DNA from: Actinobacillus arthritidis
GTDB lineage: Bacteria; Pseudomonadota; Gammaproteobacteria; Enterobacterales; Pasteurellaceae
Assembly: GCF_029774155.1 (NCBI RefSeq)
Contig: NZ_CP103833.1
Coordinates: 620,001 to 684,000, forward strand
DNA length: 64,000 bases
Direction: 5' to 3'
The translations under genes were made by a program, and so were the position numbers. The notes under the pieces were generated by a model. That model had not been told where the DNA came from. It saw only the letters and a program-made list of their open reading frames with translations, and made no database searches. Position 1 is the first letter of the stretch; each line of letters opens with the position of its first letter. Below are positions 41,104 through 51,742 of this stretch, piece by piece.

Positions 41104-41475
41104 TTAGCGCAAGGTCGCTACCAGCATGGTTAACATAAAACTTATCACGGCTAAGATAAAGTTCTTAAGCGAGAACGGTTGGGATTTTTTAAATGCTTTC
41201 GCACTGAATACGATATAAAGCACTAAAAACGCAATCTTAGGGATAAGCCACTGCATTTCATTTAGGGCATAGATACCGTTTGAAAGCAAAATCACGAGTA
41301 GAATGATGCCTGAAACAAGTAATAGCGTATCAATGAGGTGCGGAGCAATACGTAAAATTTTATATTGACGCCAGTCCACCATTTTTGACGCGAGTACGCC
41401 ACGTGTCAGTAACAAGATCAAGCTGATATAGGCAAAGCCTACATGGGCTAACACTAATTGAGGAAAAAATTCCAT
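41104..41475 (-). CDS. SirB2-family membrane protein
   Basis: A 123-residue protein with four hydrophobic segments. The start MEFFPQLVLAHVGFAYISLILLLTRGVL at 41475 sits 5 bases after AGGAG. The His-containing first helix (LAHVGFAYIS) and the central RIAPHLIDTLLLVSGIILL match SirB2/YgfB-neighbour proteins of gamma-proteobacteria. The name comes from an early Salmonella invasion-regulation study; the biochemical role is unknown. Confidence 0.8.
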   Translation of the reverse strand: MEFFPQLVLAHVGFAYISLILLLTRGVLASKMVDWRQYKILRIAPHLIDTLLLVSGIILLVILLSNGIYALNEMQWLIPKIAFLVLYIVFSAKAFKKSQPFSLKNFILAVISFMLTMLVATLR

Positions 41476-41521
41476 AATCACTCCTAGATTAAATAAAAAA
41501 ATAAGCGGTCAAAATTACCAA

Positions 41522-42049
41522 TTATTCTGCAATTTCAGTTTTTAAATATTGGAAAATCTCACGATAGTTTTTAGCCGGTTTATTCGCTTCACGCTCTTTT
41601 TGTGCACCACGAATCAAGTTACGTAAATGCTGGCGATCTAATTGCGGATATTCATCCAGTAAATGATTTAAAGAGGCATCACCCATATTAACCAGCTGAT
41701 CACGCACCAATTCTAATTTATGCAATAATGCTTGTTGCTGGTTGTGGCGATTTTTCACTTTATCCAATGCGTCTTGAATCGGCTCTGGGTCACGATTACG
41801 CAATAATTTACCGATAAACTGAATTTGACGGCGAGCTTCAAGTTTAAAACCTTGTGCTTGACGAATCGCGTCTTTTAAATCGTCATCAAGTGGAATTTTT
41901 TCGAGATTTTGTGGGGTTAATTCAATTAATTCTGCACCGAGTTTTTTTAAATGTTCTGAATCTCGTTTAATTTCACTTTTACTTACCCAGATGATTTCTT
42001 CTTCCTCATCTGTCCAATCAATTTCATTTTTGCTACGTTTTTTAGCCAT
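41522..42049 (-). CDS. darP: Dual-action ribosomal maturation protein DarP (YjgA)
   Basis: A 175-residue, highly charged helical protein. Conserved segments are [51 protein letters not shown] and [40 protein letters not shown]. coli YjgA/DarP binds the late 50S precursor and aids maturation of the peptidyl-transferase centre. It is divergent from pmbA with about 100 bases between, the conserved arrangement in gamma-proteobacteria. Confidence 0.92.
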   Translation of the reverse strand: MAKKRSKNEIDWTDEEEEIIWVSKSEIKRDSEHLKKLGAELIELTPQNLEKIPLDDDLKDAIRQAQGFKLEARRQIQFIGKLLRNRDPEPIQDALDKVKNRHNQQQALLHKLELVRDQLVNMGDASLNHLLDEYPQLDRQHLRNLIRGAQKEREANKPAKNYREIFQYLKTEIAE

Positions 42050-42152
42050 TGTTATTCCTTCAATCGTAAAAATTGCCGTATTCTAACAGAAATTTAAGGT
42101 AGAATATACGCATCGTACTTCTAATTTCAGTTATCAATTTAAGTTAAAAATT

Positions 42153-43501
42153 ATGTCACTAATAACAAAACAAGATCTTCAAAAACAAGAACAGGAACTT
42201 CGCCAAGCGGTGGAGTTTGCCCTTAATTTTGCAAAAAAAGCCGGTGCGGAAGCGGAAGTTGGCGTAACAAAAGTTGCTGGGCTTTCGGTTTCAACCCGTT
42301 TAGAGCAAACGGAAAATATTGAATTTAATAATGATGGTTCGCTTGGGATTTCGGTATATGTCGGCAAGCGTAAAGGTAATGCGTCAACCTCAGATTTACA
42401 ACCGCAATCGATTCAACGTGCGGTCGAATCTGCACTGGCGATTGCCAAATATACCTCGGAAGATGAATGTGCCGGTTTAGCTGATAAAGAGATGATGGCA
42501 TTTGATGTACCGGATTTAGAACTTTATCATCAAGCGGATATATCGGTAGAGCAAGCGGTTGAATTAGCCTTAGAAGCGGAACATCACGCGTTAAATGCAG
42601 ATGAGAAAATCGTAAATAGTGAAGGGGCAACCTTTAATTCTCATAGCGGTGTACGTGTGTATGGTAATACACACGGTATGCTACAAAGCTATCTATCAAG
42701 CCGTTATTCGCTTTCTTGTAGTGTGATTTCTGCTTACGAAGATCAATTAGAGCGTGATTATGAATACACGATTTCACGTGAATTTGACAAATTACAATCG
42801 CCGGAATGGGTCGGTCGTCAGGCGCGTTTAAAGCGGCGGATCGCTTAAATCCACAAAAGATCAAAACCTGTGAAGTACCGGTGATTTTCTATAACGATGT
42901 GGCAACCGGTTTAATTGGACATTTAGCCGGTGCAATCAGCGGTGGGGCTTTATACCGTAAATCAAGTTTCTTGCTAGATAAGTTAGACACACAAGTTTTA
43001 CCAAACTGGTTTGAAATTTCCGAACGCCCGCATTTATTGCGTCAATTAGCTTCATCTGCTTTTGATAGTGAAGGTGTGATTACCCAAGATAGAGAAATTA
43101 TTACTGACGGCGTATTGCAAACGTATCTGATGACCAGCTATTCAGCACGTAAAATGGGCTTAAAAACGACAGGACACGCAGGTGGTATTCATAACTGGTT
43201 AGTTAAACCAAACCGAACAGGTGGTTTAGACACGCTGTTAAAAGAGATGGGAACCGGTTTATTAGTGACTGAATTTTTAGGTTCGGCAATTAATGCAGTG
43301 ACCGGCGAGTATTCACGCGGTGCGACAGGTTTTTGGGTCGAAAACGGTGAGATTCAGTATCCTGTAGCGGAGATTACCATTGCTGGTCAGTTACAAGAAA
43401 TGTATAAAAATCTGGTTGCGGTGGCTGACGATATTGAATATCGTTCAAATATTCAGACCGGCTCAATTTTATTGGATAAGATGAAAATTTCCGGTGAGTA
43501 A
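42153..43501 (+). CDS. pmbA: Metalloprotease PmbA/TldE (reading frame interrupted)
   Basis: With TldD it forms a heterodimeric protease that matures microcins and degrades CcdA. PmbA/TldE is the subunit lacking the catalytic zinc motif. The first part includes [23 protein letters not shown] and [16 protein letters not shown]; the second includes [34 protein letters not shown]. The frame breaks at 42822-42826, where GCGC replaces an expected GCAGC or GCGGC in [12 protein letters not shown] (one base lost). Restored length is 449 residues (E. coli 450). Confidence 0.93.
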
Positions 43502-43514
43502 AAATTTATCTAAT

Positions 43515-43558
43515 TGAGAGTGATTCTTATTGACATTAATTTGTGTGTTACTTAAAAT
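43515..43558 (+). promoter_or_regulatory. Strong promoter with overlapping Fur-like box
   Basis: A perfect -35 TTGACA (43530-43535), a 17-base spacer and -10 TAAAAT (43553-43558) lie in the spacer after pmbA. Immediately upstream, TGAGAGT-G-ATTCTTA (43515-43529) matches 10 of 14 arm positions of the 7-1-7 Fur consensus. No annotated gene follows on this strand. Confidence 0.6.
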
Positions 43559-43564
43559 GAACCA

Positions 43565-43690
43565 CGTTACATTTTAGGGTAATGTAATGTTGCTAAAGAA
43601 CTTTATCGTCATCTTAGGTAATTTAGCAATTAGGGTAAAAGTAAATTCGTTAGGTTATATAGCCGGTCTGAGAAGATCGGCTATTTTTTA
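43565..43690 (+). ncRNA. Candidate small regulatory RNA in the pmbA-fabI spacer
   Basis: Transcription from the strong promoter at 43530-43558 would start near 43565. A terminator hairpin follows at 43659-43684 (atagccggtc / gatcggctat) with a run of six T at 43684-43689. The predicted RNA is about 125 bases. A 34-codon open frame (ATG at 43587) exists within it but has no clear ribosome binding site and no recognizable product. A Fur-like box over the promoter suggests an iron-responsive, RyhB/HrrF-type role; this is inference. Confidence 0.6.
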
Positions 43691-43710
43691 GAGAATATAC
43701 ATGGAATATA

Positions 43711-43745
43711 AAAAAACGGACGCTATATCTGCGTCCCTTTTTTAT
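43711..43745. terminator. Bidirectional terminator after fabI
   Basis: ggacgc (43718-43723) pairs with gcgtcc (43731-43736), flanked by AAAAAA on the left and TTTTTT on the right, so it can act on both strands. Confidence 0.75.
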
Positions 43746-43757
43746 AGATAGCGTGAA

Positions 43758-44549
43758 TTATTCTTCGCCTAATTCACCCATTGCGGTAATGCTGAAACCT
43801 GCATCAACGTGTAATACTTCACCGGTTACACCTGAAGCTAAGTCTGAACATAAGAATGCTTTGCTGAGTTACCTACATCATCAATTGTTACGGTACGGCG
43901 TAACGTCGCAGTTTTCTCGAATGCAGAAAGCATTTTTTTGAAGTTTTTGATACCTGATCTTGCAAGTGTACGGATTGGACCTGCTGAGATTGCATTGACA
44001 CGGATACCGTCTTTACCTAAATCCGCCGCCATAACACGTGTTGCCGCTTCTAATGATGCTTTTGCTAAACACATTACGTTGTAGTTAGGAATCGCACGTT
44101 CCGCACCTAGGTAGCTTAAGGTTAAAAGTGCTCGCATTTTCGTTTAAGTATGGACGCGCCGCTTGTGCCATTGCGACGAAGCTGTATGCACTAATATCGT
44201 GTGCGATACGGTAGCCTTCACGGGTTCTTGCGTTTACATAGTCACCGTCTAATTGATCGCCCGGTGCGAATGCGATTGCGTGTACGAAACCGTCAAATTT
44301 TTCCCATTTTTTGCTTAATTCGGTAAAGCAGTTTTGGATTGATTCGTCTGTTGCTACATCTAATGGTAATACGATGTCTGAACCAAATTCTTTTGCAAAC
44401 TCTTCAACACGCGGTTGTAATTTATCATTTAAATAAGTGAATGCGAGTTCTGCACCCTGTGCTTTCATTGCTTTTGCAATGCCGTATGCGATAGAACGGT
44501 TACTTGCAAGACCCGTTACTAAAATGCGTTTACCTGTTAAAAAGCTCAT
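43758..44549 (-). CDS. fabI: Enoyl-[acyl-carrier-protein] reductase FabI (reading frame interrupted twice)
   Basis: An NADH-dependent reductase that completes each fatty-acid elongation cycle; the target of triclosan. Motifs: [25 protein letters not shown], the catalytic Tyr/Lys region [18 protein letters not shown], and [14 protein letters not shown]. Breaks: 44130-44135 (coding GCGAGC for GCAGC in [12 protein letters not shown]) and 43858-43864 (coding GCAAAGC for GCAGC in GNSAAFLCSDL, two bases inserted). Removing the three extra bases gives 262 residues, as in E. coli, ending [10 protein letters not shown]. At 43958-43963 the conserved RTLAASGI reads RTLARSGI, another altered GCAGC. A Cys also replaces the conserved Gly of MGLAKAS (44069-44071). 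Confidence 0.92.
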
Positions 44550-44603
44550 GCTGGATTCCTTTTGAACATTATTGAAGCGTGGATTACGCTTACTTCATAT
44601 AAA

Positions 44604-44632
44604 ATAAAGGGCGTATGCGATACGCCCCTACG
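44604..44632. repeat. REP-like palindrome upstream of fabI
   Basis: gggcgtat / atacgccc with a 2-base centre, then cctacgaga. The palindrome and its CCCTACGAGA right end resemble the element at 14575-14643. It lies between fabI and cmoA in noncoding DNA. Confidence 0.55.
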
Positions 44633-44696
44633 AGATTTTGCAAATTATACCGAAAAAACGACCGCTTACGCAAATTTCCCTAAGTGATCAGGCTTG

Positions 44697-44755
44697 GCAA
44701 GCGGTCTGATCCGAGCAGTTTCTTGTAAAAATTTTCACAAATTTGACCGCTTCAC
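44697..44755 (-). terminator. Uptake-signal pair downstream of cmoA
   Basis: caagcggtctga at 44698 and aatttgaccgctt ending at 44754 form an imperfect inverted pair with a long loop, just beyond the cmoA stop on the minus strand. A third core (gaccgctta) lies at 44660. Confidence 0.5.
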
Positions 44756-46275
<1,520 letters not shown>

Positions 46276-46308
46276 AAGTTGTTATTTTTTATTCAGTTAT
46301 TTAATGAA

Positions 46309-46343
46309 GATCCTATAAAAAGATCTTGAATCTGTATTATAAT
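46309..46343 (+). promoter_or_regulatory. seqA promoter region with a GATC pair
   Basis: A perfect -10 TATAAT (46338-46343) lies about 55 bases before seqA; the -35 is weak. Two GATC sites, 46309-46312 and 46322-46325, start 13 bases apart, close to one helical turn. Closely paired GATC sites are the known binding preference of SeqA, suggesting autoregulation or Dam-linked timing. Confidence 0.5.
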
Positions 46344-46396
46344 GCCTAGAATTTTTTTCTAACAAGCAAATCAAAGTAAAAAAACAAGAGGATAGG

Positions 46397-46957
46397 ATGA
46401 AAACGATTGAAATCGATGATGAATTATATCATTACATTGCAAGTAGAACCCAAGCAATTGGCGAAAGTGCGTCAGATATTTTACGTCGTCTGTTGCGTTT
46501 ACCTTCATCGCCACAACCTTTTGTGTTGGTGCAACAAAACACGATTGATGAATTGAAAGAATTGGCACAAACAAAGGCAAAAGTTAAGAAAGAAGATTTA
46601 ACCGTAAACACCGTACATAAACTGGAAAAAACGCTAAAATCAGATTCATTTATTAATGAAAGTAAAAATGTTATGCGTTTTTTAATGTTGCTTTCTGTTT
46701 TACATCAGGCTGATTCCAAGGGATTTGCTCAAGCCACTGAAATTGTTACCGGTACGGAGCGTACTTATTTTGCAACCAGTGAAGCGGCATTATTAAGTCA
46801 CGGAAGTAGTGTAAAAGCAAAACAAATTCCTGACTCGCCGTTTTGGGTCGTCACGAATAATAATACGGCACGTAAAGGTCTGATTCTGACCGCGGTGATG
46901 GAATCCATGTCATTACCTAAACACCTTATTGAACGTGTTCGTGCTTTATTCGCTTAA
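46397..46957 (+). CDS. seqA: Replication initiation negative regulator SeqA
   Basis: Binds hemimethylated GATC sequences to sequester the origin after replication starts. The 186 residues match E. coli (181). The N-terminal multimerization domain MKTIEIDDELYHYIASRTQAIGESASDILRRLL is typical; the C-terminal DNA-binding part includes RTYFATSEAALLSHGSSVKAKQIPDSPFWVVTNNNTARKGLIL, including the residues that contact methyl-adenine. AGAGGATAGG precedes the start. menE follows 9 bases after the stop. Confidence 0.95.
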   Translation: MKTIEIDDELYHYIASRTQAIGESASDILRRLLRLPSSPQPFVLVQQNTIDELKELAQTKAKVKKEDLTVNTVHKLEKTLKSDSFINESKNVMRFLMLLSVLHQADSKGFAQATEIVTGTERTYFATSEAALLSHGSSVKAKQIPDSPFWVVTNNNTARKGLILTAVMESMSLPKHLIERVRALFA

Positions 46958-46966
46958 TTGACTACT

Positions 46967-48382
46967 ATGACAGACTTTTCCCTTTTTCCAATCGTTTATT
47001 GGGCGAAACATTCTCAAACGCGTCAAGCTATTATATGGGAAAAGGGAAATACAGCTTATTTTCCTTTTCTCTCTCACTCTCTCACTTGGGGCGAACTACA
47101 TCAGTTAGTCGCCCAAACAGCACAATTATTAATTTCACTTGATACAAAATCAGATGGCATAATAGCTTACTCAGGTTCTCATCGTTTAATCGGTTTGTTG
47201 TACTATTGTGCAACTATTGCAATGGGAAAACGGATTTTAATGTTGAATCCTGCACTCAGCGATAGTCAACGCCAAACTATTCTGGCAACTTATCAAATTG
47301 AGATTTTGATTACCGATCAGCATTTTGTAAATTTTCAACAAAATCAGACCGCTTATCCGCTCTCAAATTGGGATATGACTTGTCCGGCAACGTTCACCTT
47401 AACTTCCGGTTCGTCCGGTATACCGAAAGCGGTAGTGCATTCCGCACAAAATCATTTAGAAAATGCGGAAGGCGTATGTGAATTAATGCAATTTAGTCAA
47501 ACTGATTCTTGGTTACTCAGTTTGCCGTTATTTCATGTGTCCGGTCAGGGAATCGTATGGCGATGGTTGCTCCAAGGTGCAACGTTAGTCATTAATGAAC
47601 AGAAAGATCAATTATTTAGGTGTTTGGATCAAGTTTCACACGCTTCGTTAGTGCCAACCCAATTACAGCGTTATCTACAAAATAAAACCGAGAAAATCAC
47701 TAAGACTAAAAAATTTTTATTAGGCGGTACGGCGATTCCTAAAGCATTAGTCGCACAGGCACAACAGCAAGGCATTATTTGTTACTCCGGTTATGGGATG
47801 ACGGAAATGGCATCAACCATTTGTGCCGTAGAAAATGAATTGGATAATGTTGGTTATCCGCTAAAAGGGCGAGAAGTTAAAATAGTTCACGATGAAATTT
47901 GGGTTCAAGGGAGTGGACTCGCACTCGGTTATTTGCAAAATAATGGTGAAATTCGACCGCTAGTAAATGCTGAAGGCTGGCTTCCAACCAAAGATCGTGG
48001 CGAATGGAACGCCGCTGGTAAATTAGTCGTGAAAGGTCGGTTGGATAATATGTTTATTTCCGGCGGAGAAAATATTCAGCCGGAGGATGTTGAAAAGGTT
48101 ATCTATCAATCTGGATTAGTGAATCAAGTATTTGTTTTACCGGTAGAAGATCAAGAATTTGGGCAAAGACCGGTTGCAATCATACAGTTTACCCAACAGG
48201 ATTTTGTAAAAAATTGTGAAAAGTTAACCGCTTGGCTTAGCGATAAGCTCGAAAAATTTAAACAACCTATCGCTTATTATCCGTTAGAGTTGGTTCAGCC
48301 TCCGCAACAGGGCGGAATAAAAATTTCACGTGTACAACTGAAAAACGCATTAATGCAATTATTAGGAAAAAATCATGCTTAA
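46967..48382 (+). CDS. menE: 2-succinylbenzoate-CoA ligase
   Basis: An adenylate-forming enzyme in menaquinone synthesis that activates o-succinylbenzoate to its CoA thioester. The ATG at 46967 is chosen over an upstream TTG; 471 residues. The AMP-binding P-loop TFTLTSGSSGIPKAVVHS, the core YSGYGMTEMAST, the aspartate motif TKDRGEW and the hinge/C-terminal lysine region SGGENIQPEDVEK are visible, as is GGIKISRVQLKNAL near the end. Its stop overlaps the next gene's start by eight bases (ATGCTTAA), indicating coupling with the mechanosensitive channel gene. Confidence 0.9.
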   Translation: MTDFSLFPIVYWAKHSQTRQAIIWEKGNTAYFPFLSHSLTWGELHQLVAQTAQLLISLDTKSDGIIAYSGSHRLIGLLYYCATIAMGKRILMLNPALSDSQRQTILATYQIEILITDQHFVNFQQNQTAYPLSNWDMTCPATFTLTSGSSGIPKAVVHSAQNHLENAEGVCELMQFSQTDSWLLSLPLFHVSGQGIVWRWLLQGATLVINEQKDQLFRCLDQVSHASLVPTQLQRYLQNKTEKITKTKKFLLGGTAIPKALVAQAQQQGIICYSGYGMTEMASTICAVENELDNVGYPLKGREVKIVHDEIWVQGSGLALGYLQNNGEIRPLVNAEGWLPTKDRGEWNAAGKLVVKGRLDNMFISGGENIQPEDVEKVIYQSGLVNQVFVLPVEDQEFGQRPVAIIQFTQQDFVKNCEKLTAWLSDKLEKFKQPIAYYPLELVQPPQQGGIKISRVQLKNALMQLLGKNHA

Positions 48383-51300
48383 ACATCTGCTTAGTCCCTT
48401 ATTCTTCAGCTTAACACTAATGTTAAGTAGCCATACTATTTGGGCGGTGGAATTACCAACGGAAAAAACGATCCAAACCCAAATTGATGAAGCAAAAAAA
48501 CTCGAACAGAATGATACAACGAAGACACTTATTCAGCACCTTGAGAATACGCAAGCCTTACTGATGCAAATTAGTAAGCAAAAAGCGGATAATGCTGAGT
48601 TAGAAAAAACCATTCAAAGTTCTCAGCATGATCTGAAAGTGAGCCAAGCAAATGTAGAGAAACTTAAAAGTAGTGAGATAAGTGTTCCTTCATTAGATGT
48701 ACTGGTAAAACGCTCTATGAGTGACTTACAGAAGGATCTTGCAACAGTACAAGCAGGAAATGAAACGATTCAGCAAGATTTGACTGCAATTAATGCTAAG
48801 TTAGTCACGCAAAGCTCGGCACCGGATAAAGCTCAAACCACGTTGACGGCAAATGCGACTCGTAAGCAAGAAATTAATACGCTTTTAGGTAATGCTAATA
48901 TTTCCGATGCAGAAAAAACTAAATTAGAAACGGAATTAGCATTACTGGATTTACAAAATGACTATAACCAATCTTTACTGCATGGTAGTGATGATTTAAC
49001 AGCACTCTATAATAGTCAATTAGAAGAGAAAAAATTAGCACAGCAAAATTTACAGACTGAGCTGAGCAACTTACAAAATGCAATTAATACGAAATTAGTT
49101 GAAGAGTCAAAAAATAAAGTTGCCCAAGCAAGACAATCCCAGCAAAAAAATTCAAATGTAGATACGAATCCGTTGATTGTAAAACAATTAGATCTAAACA
49201 CGCGTATTAGTGAGGAATTGTTGAAACAAACAACAGAACTTACACAATTATCCCAAGATAATTTGCGGATTAAAGGCGTATTAGATAATTTGCAACAAAC
49301 GCAACGTAATATTGAAGAACAGATCAGTTCTTTACAAGGTACATTGGTACTTTCTCGTATTATTAATAAGCAAAGACAATCATTACCGCAAGATCAGATG
49401 GTAAAAGGTCTGTCTAAGCAAATTGCAGATTTACGGGTAAAAGTCTTTGATATTACTGAATTTAAAGACAGTATTTCTGATCCGAATACGTATATCGCAA
49501 AATTGGAAAAAGATGAGAAAACCAGTTTTACAGAGAAGGAAAAACAGCAGTTAACCAATATTGTTACCGAACGTTCTAAAATCTTAGCGGAGATGATTAA
49601 GTTATTGAATAATCAACTTAATTTATCCATTAATATCGAGTTAAATCAACAACAGGTTCAGACTATTAGCGATACGCTACAGAAAAAATTAGAACAACAA
49701 AGTTTCTGGGTAAAAAGTAATAGCTCGATAGATGAAGATTGGTTTAAGAATTTTCTGCCGTTAGCTGGTTTTCAGTTAAGCAATTTAGCCAAAAAATTCG
49801 ATTTCTCAAATTGGAAAGATAATATCGTGCCGGCAAGTATTTTAGAGATTTTGCTCGCACTCGGTATTTTCATTATTTCTCGCCAGAAAGAAAAAATTAA
49901 ACAACGCTTAACTAAAATTAATAATAGTATGAAGACCGTTGCAACGGATAGTCAATGGAATACGCCGTTTGCAATTTTTTGGACATTAGTTTTGTGTTTA
50001 CCAAGCACCTTTACTTTCTTAATGGTTTTCATCTTGGTGACTTATATTTGTTTCCAAGATCCGACGGAAGTCTGGCCTTGGGGATTAAAAATGTCCGGAT
50101 ATTGGCTTTATTTTGCGTTTATGGTCGCAATGTTGCGTCCGAACGGTATTGGTTACCGCCACTTTAATATGCCACAAAAAAGTAATGCGGTTTTCCATGG
50201 GATTTTAAAGCGTTCAGTATGGGTAATCGGTTTAATGCTGAATACCGCAGTATTTAGTAATGTAACGGAAATGGGGATTGCTTATGATGTGATAGGGCAA
50301 GTCTTTACGATCGTAGTGTTGATCAGTATTATTTTTATTGTCGCACCGGGATTTAGACAGGCAATTTCAACCTATCAAAATGTAACAAATAAAGATGCAG
50401 AAAGTCCTCGCAACTTCTTACTGAATATCGCTCGTTTAGTGTTATTACTTGCTCCGATTGCGTTAGTGACACTGATCGCATTAGGTTATTACTATACTTC
50501 TTTAATTATTATTGAACATTTAGTATCAACTTATTTTGCTGTTATCACTTGGATTATTTTACGTAATGTCTTTTATCGCACATTTAATATCGCTTCCCGA
50601 CGTTTAGCCTTCCGCCGCTTACAAGAAAAACGCGAACAGGCATTAGCTAAGGTAACGCACTCTGAGCAAGTTGCGACTCAATCGGAAGACGATATTCCGT
50701 TTGATTTGCGTGATGATACTTTGGCGGTTAGTGAGATTAAAGATCAGATGTTAAAACTGATTGACCTTTCGCTTTGGGCAGTATTATTCGCTCTGTTATA
50801 TTGGGTATGGTCAGATTTAATCACAGTTGCTTATTATCTGAATGGTGTAACGCTTTGGCAACAAGCGACCGAAACTGCACAGGGTGTCGTGATGGAATCC
50901 ATCACCTTGCTGAATTTATTGGTTGCATTCGGGATTATCTTTGTTACGTATGTGTTAATTCGTAACTTAAGTGGTTTATTAGAAGCATTAGTGTTTTCTA
51001 ATTTAAAACTCTCTCAAGGCACACCATATACGGTGACAACATTATTGACTTATTTGTTAGTCGTATTAGGAGCAACTTTTGCTTTTGCGACCTTGGGAAT
51101 GTCTTGGTCTAAATTACAGTGGTTATTTACTGCATTATCGGTCGGTTTAGGCTTTGGTATGCAGGAGATTTTTGCGAACTTTGTTTCCGGTATCATTATC
51201 TTATTTGAACGTCCGGTACGTATTGGCGATATGATTACTATCGGCACGTTTAATGGTACAGTTTCAAAAATTCGTATTCGTGCGACTACATTAATTGATA

Positions 51301-51725
51301 ATGATAAGAAAGAAGTAATTGTGCCGAATAAAGCCTTTATTACTGAGCGAATCGTTAACTGGGCATTGACATCTTCAATGACTCGCTTAGTGGTGAGTGT
51401 TGGTGTTGCTTACGGTTCGGATCTTGAATTAGTAAAACGCCTCTTACTACAAGCGGCAGAAGAGAATACCAGCGTATTGAAAGATCCGGCTCCGGTCGTA
51501 TATTTTCTGACCTTTGGTGCGAGTACGTTAGATCATGAATTACGTGTACACGTAGGGCAGATTTTAGACAGAACACGAACGATTGATGAGTTAAATAGAC
51601 GTATTAATCAATTGTTCACCGAACATAATATAGAAATAGCCTTTAACCAGTTAGATGTCTTTATTAAAAATCAGGCAACTAATGAAGAGGTTAAATGGTC
51701 AACGGAAAAGTTTAACGAAAAATAA
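48375..51725 (+). CDS. mscK: Large MscK/KefA-type mechanosensitive channel, first of two tandem copies
   Basis: An 1116-residue inner-membrane channel expected to open under hypo-osmotic stress. Signal peptide at residues 1-24 (ending SHTIWA); a long periplasmic region rich in coiled coil (about 30-460, e.g. QRNIEEQISSLQGTLVLS); several membrane helices from about 485; then the MscS core at about 860-1110 with the pore-lining ALSVGLGFGMQEIFANFVSGIIILFERPVRIGD motif and RIRATTLIDNDKKEVIVPNKAF. The start overlaps the menE stop. A full-length paralogue follows 17 bases downstream. Confidence 0.9.
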   Translation: MLKHLLSPLFFSLTLMLSSHTIWAVELPTEKTIQTQIDEAKKLEQNDTTKTLIQHLENTQALLMQISKQKADNAELEKTIQSSQHDLKVSQANVEKLKSSEISVPSLDVLVKRSMSDLQKDLATVQAGNETIQQDLTAINAKLVTQSSAPDKAQTTLTANATRKQEINTLLGNANISDAEKTKLETELALLDLQNDYNQSLLHGSDDLTALYNSQLEEKKLAQQNLQTELSNLQNAINTKLVEESKNKVAQARQSQQKNSNVDTNPLIVKQLDLNTRISEELLKQTTELTQLSQDNLRIKGVLDNLQQTQRNIEEQISSLQGTLVLSRIINKQRQSLPQDQMVKGLSKQIADLRVKVFDITEFKDSISDPNTYIAKLEKDEKTSFTEKEKQQLTNIVTERSKILAEMIKLLNNQLNLSINIELNQQQVQTISDTLQKKLEQQSFWVKSNSSIDEDWFKNFLPLAGFQLSNLAKKFDFSNWKDNIVPASILEILLALGIFIISRQKEKIKQRLTKINNSMKTVATDSQWNTPFAIFWTLVLCLPSTFTFLMVFILVTYICFQDPTEVWPWGLKMSGYWLYFAFMVAMLRPNGIGYRHFNMPQKSNAVFHGILKRSVWVIGLMLNTAVFSNVTEMGIAYDVIGQVFTIVVLISIIFIVAPGFRQAISTYQNVTNKDAESPRNFLLNIARLVLLLAPIALVTLIALGYYYTSLIIIEHLVSTYFAVITWIILRNVFYRTFNIASRRLAFRRLQEKREQALAKVTHSEQVATQSEDDIPFDLRDDTLAVSEIKDQMLKLIDLSLWAVLFALLYWVWSDLITVAYYLNGVTLWQQATETAQGVVMESITLLNLLVAFGIIFVTYVLIRNLSGLLEALVFSNLKLSQGTPYTVTTLLTYLLVVLGATFAFATLGMSWSKLQWLFTALSVGLGFGMQEIFANFVSGIIILFERPVRIGDMITIGTFNGTVSKIRIRATTLIDNDKKEVIVPNKAFITERIVNWALTSSMTRLVVSVGVAYGSDLELVKRLLLQAAEENTSVLKDPAPVVYFLTFGASTLDHELRVHVGQILDRTRTIDELNRRINQLFTEHNIEIAFNQLDVFIKNQATNEEVKWSTEKFNEK

Positions 51726-51742
51726 GGATAATAGGTTTGCCT

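Noticed and set aside
43587..43691. 34-codon open frame within the candidate small RNA
   Set aside because: It has no clear ribosome binding site and its end runs through the terminator hairpin; a small RNA explains the promoter and terminator better.
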